The notes under the pieces are model-generated. The model made no database searches. It was not told the DNA's origin and saw only the letters and a program-made list of their open reading frames with translations. Position numbers and translations under genes: made by a program. Positions 59,619 to 64,000 of a stretch of 64,000 nucleotides of DNA are shown piece by piece. This stretch comes from Lachnospiraceae bacterium (GTDB taxonomy: Bacteria; Bacillota; Clostridia; Oscillospirales; Ruminococcaceae). The stretch lies in contig JAMPFE010000013.1 in NCBI GenBank assembly GCA_023664705.1, positions 1-64,000 of the forward strand. Direction: 5' to 3'. Position 1 is the first letter of the stretch. Each line of letters starts with the position of its first letter.

Positions 59619-61433
59619 ATGGTTGCAAATTTAACGGCACTCGTCTCCGCGAGCGCCGAGGAGGTCGTAAACTCGACGATGTTCAACGTCGGCGACGGAA
59701 ACGGCATATGGTACCTTATCGGAGCGGCGCTTGTATTCTTTATGCAGGCGGGCTTCGCAATGGTGGAAACGGGCATGACCCGCGCGAAAAACGCGGGCAA
59801 CATCATAATGAAGAACCTCATGGACTTCTGTATCGGCACGGTGGTTTTCGTGCTGCTCGGGTTCGGGCTCATGCTCGGCGAGGACGCGCTGGGCGGTCTG
59901 GTGGGACTTCCCACGCTCGATATCCTCGGGAACTTCAAGGACTTTGACAGATGCGCGGAATTCGTGTTCAACCTCGTGTTTACCGCGACCGCGGCGACTA
60001 TCGTTTCGGGCGCTATGGCGGAGCGCACGAAGTTCATCAGCTACTGCATCTATTCGGGCGTTATCTCGGCGATAGTTTATCCGATCGAAGCGCACTGGAT
60101 ATGGGGCGGCGGCTGGCTCGCGAACCTCGGCTTCGTCGACTTCGCGGGCTCGACGGCGATACATATGGCGGGCGGTCTCTGCGCGCTCATCGGCGCGGCA
60201 ATGGTCGGTCCCCGTATCGGCAAATTCGGCAAGGACAAAAAGCCCCGTGCCATTCTCGGGCACTCCATGACGCTCGGCGCGCTGGGCGTGTTCATCCTGT
60301 GGTTCGGCTGGTACGGCTTTAACGGCGCGGCTGCCGATAATGTAGAGCACCTCGCGAACATCTTCCTCACCACGACGGTAGCTCCCGCTGTGGCGACCTG
60401 CACGACAATGGTATTCACTTGGCTGAAAAACGGCAAGCCCGACGTTTCGATGTGCCTTAACGCCTCGCTGGCGGGTCTGGTCGCGATAACGGCGCCCTGC
60501 GCGGACACGGACTGCCTCGGCGCGGCGGTGATCGGCCTGGTTTCGGGCTTCTTGGTAATATTCGGCGTTTGGCTGCTGGATTACAAGCTGCACATCGACG
60601 ACCCCGTGGGCGCGGTCGCTGTGCATTTCTGCAACGGCATCTGGGGCTCGCTGGCGGTCGGCTTGTTCGCGACAGGCAACGGTCAGAACGGCGGCGTTGC
60701 GGCGCTCTCCGACCCCGACGCGAAGATGCGCGGGCTGTTCTACGGCGGCGGATTTTCTCAGCTCGGCATTCAGGCGCTCGGCGTTGCGGCGGTGCTTTTG
60801 TGGACGGGCGTGACCATTTCGCTGACGTTCCTTATCATCAAAAAGACGATAGGGCTGCGCGTTTCCCGTCACGAGGAGATCGTCGGTCTGGACGCTACGG
60901 AGCACGGTCTGCCGAGCTCTTACGCGGACTTTATCCCGACCATGCAGATAGAGACGACCGCTTCGGGGCGCGAAAAGGAGGTCGACACCCTCGCGCAGGT
61001 CGACAGGAAGGTCGAGGCTGTTTCCAACGAGCAGGCTGCGCCCGTTATACAGAAGAAATACAAGCCAAGCGAGGGCGCGCATATGTCCAAGGTGGTCATC
61101 ATCACGAAGCAGGAGCACATCGAGGCGCTCAAGAACGCGATGTCGGCTATCGGCATCACGGGCATGACGGTGACGAACGTGCTCGGCTGCGGTATGCAGA
61201 AGGGCGCTACGGAATACTACCGCGGCGTGCCTATTGAGACGCATCTGCTGCCGAAGATAAAAATGGAGATAGTCGTGTGCAAGGTGCCCGTCGAGACGGT
61301 CGTTGAGACCGCGAAGAACGTGCTGTACACGGGCAAGATAGGCGACGGCAAGATATTCGTGTACGACGTCGCGGACGTTGTAAAGGTGCGCACGGGCGAA
61401 AGCGGCTACGACGCGCTGCAGGACAACGAATGA
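59619..61433 (+). CDS. amt: Ammonium transporter fused to a PII signalling domain
   Basis: ATG 59619 follows AAAGGAG. Residues 1-420 form an Amt channel with eleven helices. Both pore histidines are in place: STAIHMAGG (about 181) and AVHFCNGIWG (about 334). The membrane part is joined by a charged linker (about 425-488) to a 116-residue PII/GlnK domain (489-604; VVIITKQEHIEALKNAMSAI, GMTVTNVLGCGMQKG, TGKIGDGKIFVYDVADVVKV). PII normally plugs Amt from the cytosol when ammonium is plentiful; here it is covalently attached. At the position of uridylylated Tyr51 the domain has Ile (RGVPIETH), so control must be by effector binding (ATP/ADP/2-oxoglutarate) and not by that modification. Confidence 0.95.
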   Translation: MVANLTALVSASAEEVVNSTMFNVGDGNGIWYLIGAALVFFMQAGFAMVETGMTRAKNAGNIIMKNLMDFCIGTVVFVLLGFGLMLGEDALGGLVGLPTLDILGNFKDFDRCAEFVFNLVFTATAATIVSGAMAERTKFISYCIYSGVISAIVYPIEAHWIWGGGWLANLGFVDFAGSTAIHMAGGLCALIGAAMVGPRIGKFGKDKKPRAILGHSMTLGALGVFILWFGWYGFNGAAADNVEHLANIFLTTTVAPAVATCTTMVFTWLKNGKPDVSMCLNASLAGLVAITAPCADTDCLGAAVIGLVSGFLVIFGVWLLDYKLHIDDPVGAVAVHFCNGIWGSLAVGLFATGNGQNGGVAALSDPDAKMRGLFYGGGFSQLGIQALGVAAVLLWTGVTISLTFLIIKKTIGLRVSRHEEIVGLDATEHGLPSSYADFIPTMQIETTASGREKEVDTLAQVDRKVEAVSNEQAAPVIQKKYKPSEGAHMSKVVIITKQEHIEALKNAMSAIGITGMTVTNVLGCGMQKGATEYYRGVPIETHLLPKIKMEIVVCKVPVETVVETAKNVLYTGKIGDGKIFVYDVADVVKVRTGESGYDALQDNE

Positions 61434-61437
61434 TAAC

Positions 61438-61562
61438 AAAATCCCCGTAGAAGGCGTGCCGCCTTTGGCAATCCCAACAAAATGCCCCCGAAAGCTCGGG
61501 GGCAAATTTCTGTCAGGTTATAATGTCCATTAAGGACGGCACGCTAAATCCGCGGGGATTTT
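61438..61562. repeat. Nested palindromic element filling the amt/kinase intergenic gap
   Basis: Three concentric inverted repeats: outer AAAATCCCCG (61438-61447) with CGGGGATTTT (61553-61562); middle GCGTGCCG (61454-61461) with CGGCACGC (61537-61544); inner GCCCCCGA/TCGGGGGC hairpin (about 61484-61503). The left end AAGGCGTGCCGCCTTTGGCA matches 46827 and the inner part matches 49997. The outer right arm reaches the kinase stop codon, so the element fills the whole gap between the convergent genes and may serve as terminator for the kinase (T's on the minus strand). Confidence 0.8.
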
Positions 61563-62551
61563 CATTCGCGTGTGTCTATCTCGCTCGCGCCGAGGTTTAC
61601 GAGCATTTCCGTGCCGCTCTTGTCGGAGCGCGCCTCTATCTCGTGCCCGAGCGCCTTGCAGATGCGCCTGCAGAGATACAGACCTATGCCCGTCGCCTTT
61701 TTGTCGGCGCGCCCGTTGCTGCCCGTGTAGCCGCGCTCGAACACGCGCGGGAGATCCTCCGCGGCTATGCCTATGCCCGTGTCGCGTATCGACAGTATCT
61801 TTTCGGGCTTGAGGGCAATCTCGACGCTGCCGCTTCTGGTGTATTTCAGCGCGTTGGAAATGAGCTGCTCCACCACGAACAGCAGCCATTTTTCGTCCGT
61901 GAGCACGCTTATCTCCGCGGGCTCGTAGATAAGCTTTATTTTCCTGCGGATAAACTGCGGCGAAAATCTGCGGACAGCCTGCTTGATTATCGCGTCGAGG
62001 GAGCAGCGGCGTATCACGAAATCGGTCTCCTCGCTGTCGAGGCGCACGTAGCAGAGCGCCATTTCGACGTACTGCTCTATCTTTTGCAGGTCCTCCTGCA
62101 GCTCGCGGCTCTCCTCCGTGTCAAGCTCCCGAAGCGCGAGATACATTGCCGCTATGGGCGTTTTTATCTGGTGCGCCCACATCGTAAAATACGTCACTGC
62201 GTCGTCGTAGCGCCTGTCCGCCGCAGAAACGAGCGCGGTCTTTTCCGCGTGGAGCAGCTCGATAAGCTCCCGATAGCGAAGCTCGACCTCGTTGTCGCAC
62301 TCGGGCAAGTGCTCCAGCGTGAGCAGTATCTCGTACCGCAGCTCGTACAGCAGCTTGTGCTTTCGGTAAAAGCGCCGGAAATCGCCTATCGCGGCTCCGA
62401 CCGTGATGACCGCGCAGATAGTTCCCGCGTAGGCATACGCCGCAAAAGGCACGCCGTACAGCGCCATAAACAGCACGAAAACCGCCGCGACCAGCAAGAT
62501 CACGGCGATCACTCTTCGTCTGTAATATAAAAAATTAAGTAAAAATCTCAT
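61562..62551 (-). CDS. BceS-type intramembrane-sensing histidine kinase
   Basis: The 329-residue protein starts with a basic N-terminus and two close membrane helices (about 13-32 and 36-57) with almost no extracellular loop. The H box is FTMWAHQIKTPIAAM (about 125-139) and the C-terminal ATPase has VVEQLISNALKYT, IRDTGIGIAAEDLPRVFERG and GIGLYLCRR. BceS/GraS kinases detect cell-wall antibiotics through a partner ABC transporter. Here neither the BceR-like regulator nor the transporter is next to it; upstream, seven bases away, is the CCA-adding-type gene. No Shine-Dalgarno-like sequence precedes ATG 62551, so translation may depend on coupling. Confidence 0.88.
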   Translation of the reverse strand: MRFLLNFLYYRRRVIAVILLVAAVFVLFMALYGVPFAAYAYAGTICAVITVGAAIGDFRRFYRKHKLLYELRYEILLTLEHLPECDNEVELRYRELIELLHAEKTALVSAADRRYDDAVTYFTMWAHQIKTPIAAMYLALRELDTEESRELQEDLQKIEQYVEMALCYVRLDSEETDFVIRRCSLDAIIKQAVRRFSPQFIRRKIKLIYEPAEISVLTDEKWLLFVVEQLISNALKYTRSGSVEIALKPEKILSIRDTGIGIAAEDLPRVFERGYTGSNGRADKKATGIGLYLCRRICKALGHEIEARSDKSGTEMLVNLGASEIDTRE

Positions 62552-62558
62552 TTGTATA

Positions 62559-64000
62559 TTATTTTTTTCGTTTAAAAACGGGCTCGGCGCGTCTGCCCTT
62601 TTCGCGCTTGGCGCGCTCCTGCTCGGCTTTTTCCTCGGCGGCGCGGCGGCGCTCCTCCTCTATCTGCTCGAGCTTGGATTTGCTCTTTTCGGCAATGTCG
62701 AGCAGCATAAGGCGGTTGTTGAACGAGGGCTTGTCGAGGACGATGTCGAACAGCGCGTTCAGAAGCTGCTCCGCCTCGGCGTCGCCGCTTACAAGGCGCT
62801 TGTCCAGCAGCTCGCGCTTGGTTATGGCGAGCTGGCTTATATCGTAGCACTCGCCCGTCTCGATTATCTCGTTCAACGCCGCGAGGCTCGCGCGGAGCTT
62901 TACGGTCTGTTCGGGCTCGCTGTCGAACTGCCTTGCGCGGCTGTCGGCTATCTCGCACTGCAAAAGGTCGCGCAGGTCGGTGGGTCCGAGCTCGCGGATA
63001 AGCCCCTTGAGCTCCTTTCTGCTCTCGGGGATGCGCACGTCGTGGTGATAGACGAGCCAGCTTATCTCGTCCGCCATGTTTTTCGGGAACTCCAGCCGCC
63101 GCATAATGCCCTCGGCGAGCAGCCTGCCGCGCTCGGCGTGACCCTTGAAGTGCCCGTGACCGTCGCCGTCGACAAACATGCAGTCGGGCTTGCCGAGGTC
63201 GTGGAAGAGCATTGTAAAGCGTATCTCGGGTTCGGGCAGAGCGTAGCCGACCGCCTTGCATATATGCGTCCAGACGTCGAAATCGTGGTGCTTCGTGAGC
63301 TGCACGAGACCTATGCAAGGCTCTATCTCGGGGAGCACATATTTTAATATATCGGCGTTTTTTTCGAGAGCGCGCGCGGCGTATTTGCCCATTACTATCC
63401 GCGTGAGCTCTTCGCGTATCGAAGCCGCGTCGGCGTAGTCGAAGCAGGCGACGTTCGCGCGCATGCAGTTACGGGTCTGCTCCTCTATCTCGTATTCGTC
63501 CTCGGAGCAGTAGCGGATGGCTTTCAGAAGCCGCGAGGGCTTTATCGTGAAGCTTTTGGACATATCGTATATCGTCTCGGCGGTCGGCTTGCCGCCTATC
63601 TTGACGTTTACCGTGACGTTCTCTCCGATAGCCACCACCTGCTTTATCTCCCCCGTGAGCGCGCCCCTGCCGTCGTACGGGTCGATGAGCCCCGCCTTGG
63701 GGGAATACGCCATGGCGTTCATCGTGAAGCCGCGGCGGGCGAGGTCGGTGTCGAGATCCTCGGCGTACATCACCCTGTTTCCGACGACCTCGCGGCGGTA
63801 CGGGGATATCTGAATGACCATTCCCACGACCGTCACCAGAATTTCCCCGCGGGACATACCCTCGTCGGATATGCGGTATTCGCGGAACGCGAACATGATG
63901 TCGTTTATCTCGGCGTTGGTCACGATGTCGAAATCCTGCGGCGAGTTGCCCAGAATGAGCTCGCGCACGCAAGCCCCGACGACGTACGCCTCAAAGCCCG
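62559..64000 (-). CDS. CCA-adding-type tRNA nucleotidyltransferase with HD domain (N-terminus outside window)
   Basis: The frame enters the window from its right end with VGACVRELILGN and stops at TAA 62559. Visible motifs are the nucleotidyltransferase PQDFDIVTNA (catalytic DxD), RRGFTMNAMAYSP, an RNA-binding head, and an HD hydrolase domain (about residues 245-350 of the visible part; HHDFDVWTHICKAV, LFHDLGKPDC, HAERG). A Lys/Glu/Arg-rich tail ends it (KSKSKLEQIEEERRRAAEEK). The family repairs or adds the tRNA 3' CCA end. Two positions differ from the usual motif: GACVRE for GGxVRD and RRGFT for RRDFT. A GTG at 63968 is in frame but lies after the first conserved strand, so the gene must start beyond the window. 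Confidence 0.88.
   Translation of the reverse strand, partial: GFEAYVVGACVRELILGNSPQDFDIVTNAEINDIMFAFREYRISDEGMSRGEILVTVVGMVIQISPYRREVVGNRVMYAEDLDTDLARRGFTMNAMAYSPKAGLIDPYDGRGALTGEIKQVVAIGENVTVNVKIGGKPTAETIYDMSKSFTIKPSRLLKAIRYCSEDEYEIEEQTRNCMRANVACFDYADAASIREELTRIVMGKYAARALEKNADILKYVLPEIEPCIGLVQLTKHHDFDVWTHICKAVGYALPEPEIRFTMLFHDLGKPDCMFVDGDGHGHFKGHAERGRLLAEGIMRRLEFPKNMADEISWLVYHHDVRIPESRKELKGLIRELGPTDLRDLLQCEIADSRARQFDSEPEQTVKLRASLAALNEIIETGECYDISQLAITKRELLDKRLVSGDAEAEQLLNALFDIVLDKPSFNNRLMLLDIAEKSKSKLEQIEEERRRAAEEKAEQERAKREKGRRAEPVFKRKK

Noticed and set aside
59631..61505. Open minus-strand frame of 624 codons
   Set aside because: Antisense to amt-PII; Arg/His-rich, no motif.
1..64000. tRNA or rRNA genes
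   Set aside because: No TTCGANTC arm with matching acceptor stem and no conserved rRNA stretches were seen on reading; a covariance search could still find one.

Overview
The window looks like a chromosomal segment of a spore-forming, motile anaerobe of the class Clostridia, most likely an Oscillospiraceae/Ruminococcaceae-type gut bacterium. Pointers are SpoVS, the SCIFF peptide with its radical SAM maturase, CheC and methyl-accepting chemotaxis proteins, a fused CoA-dehydratase activase, a ferredoxin-containing aldo/keto reductase, and many near-consensus TTGACA-17-TATAAT promoters with GGAGG-type ribosome binding sites. No tRNA or rRNA gene was seen.

Region 1 (1-5.9 kb) is visibly more A+T-rich and looks like the end of an integrated element. 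It holds the C-terminus of a conjugative-element protein, a decayed IS4-type transposase, an orphan hypothetical gene, and a three-gene island. The island consists of an EcoRI-type DNA adenine methylase interrupted by two in-frame stops, a zinc-ribbon/DUF4145-like protein, and a DUF262-HNH nuclease. It lies behind a long structured leader that ends in a terminator.

Region 2 (5.9-21 kb) is signalling: an AgrC/AgrA-like two-component pair, CheC plus a chemoreceptor, a MacB-type exporter operon with a large repeat-containing surface protein, a duplicated-domain protein of unknown role, pyrE, a second chemoreceptor, and an AraC/GyrI-type regulator. Region 3 (21-33 kb) holds a nucleoside-kinase/asparaginase/spoVS/ymdB/purA cluster, DUF624 and small membrane proteins, an ECF-like sigma factor with a membrane-anchored beta-propeller partner, aspS, metA and a FapA-like protein. 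Region 4 (34-47 kb) holds the 1430-residue activase, an SPFH protein, PcrA helicase, folA behind a structured leader, the SCIFF pair and HtrA. Region 5 (47-64 kb) holds an aldo/keto reductase, an EAL phosphodiesterase, pckA, a sortase-type surface protein with its XRE regulator, a CUT1 sugar ABC transporter with a YesL-like protein, an Amt-PII fusion, a BceS-like kinase and a CCA-adding-type enzyme that runs off the window.

The most striking non-coding signal is an intergenic element present three times (about 5.5, 42.9 and 59.0 kb). Each copy carries seven YTGCA/CCGCA motifs spaced exactly 10-10-11-10-11-10 bp, in phase with the DNA helix, followed by variable hairpins. Two further families of palindromic intergenic repeats overlap gene ends. 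Three leaders (upstream of the methylase, folA and amt) have mutually exclusive or terminator-containing folds typical of transcription attenuation.
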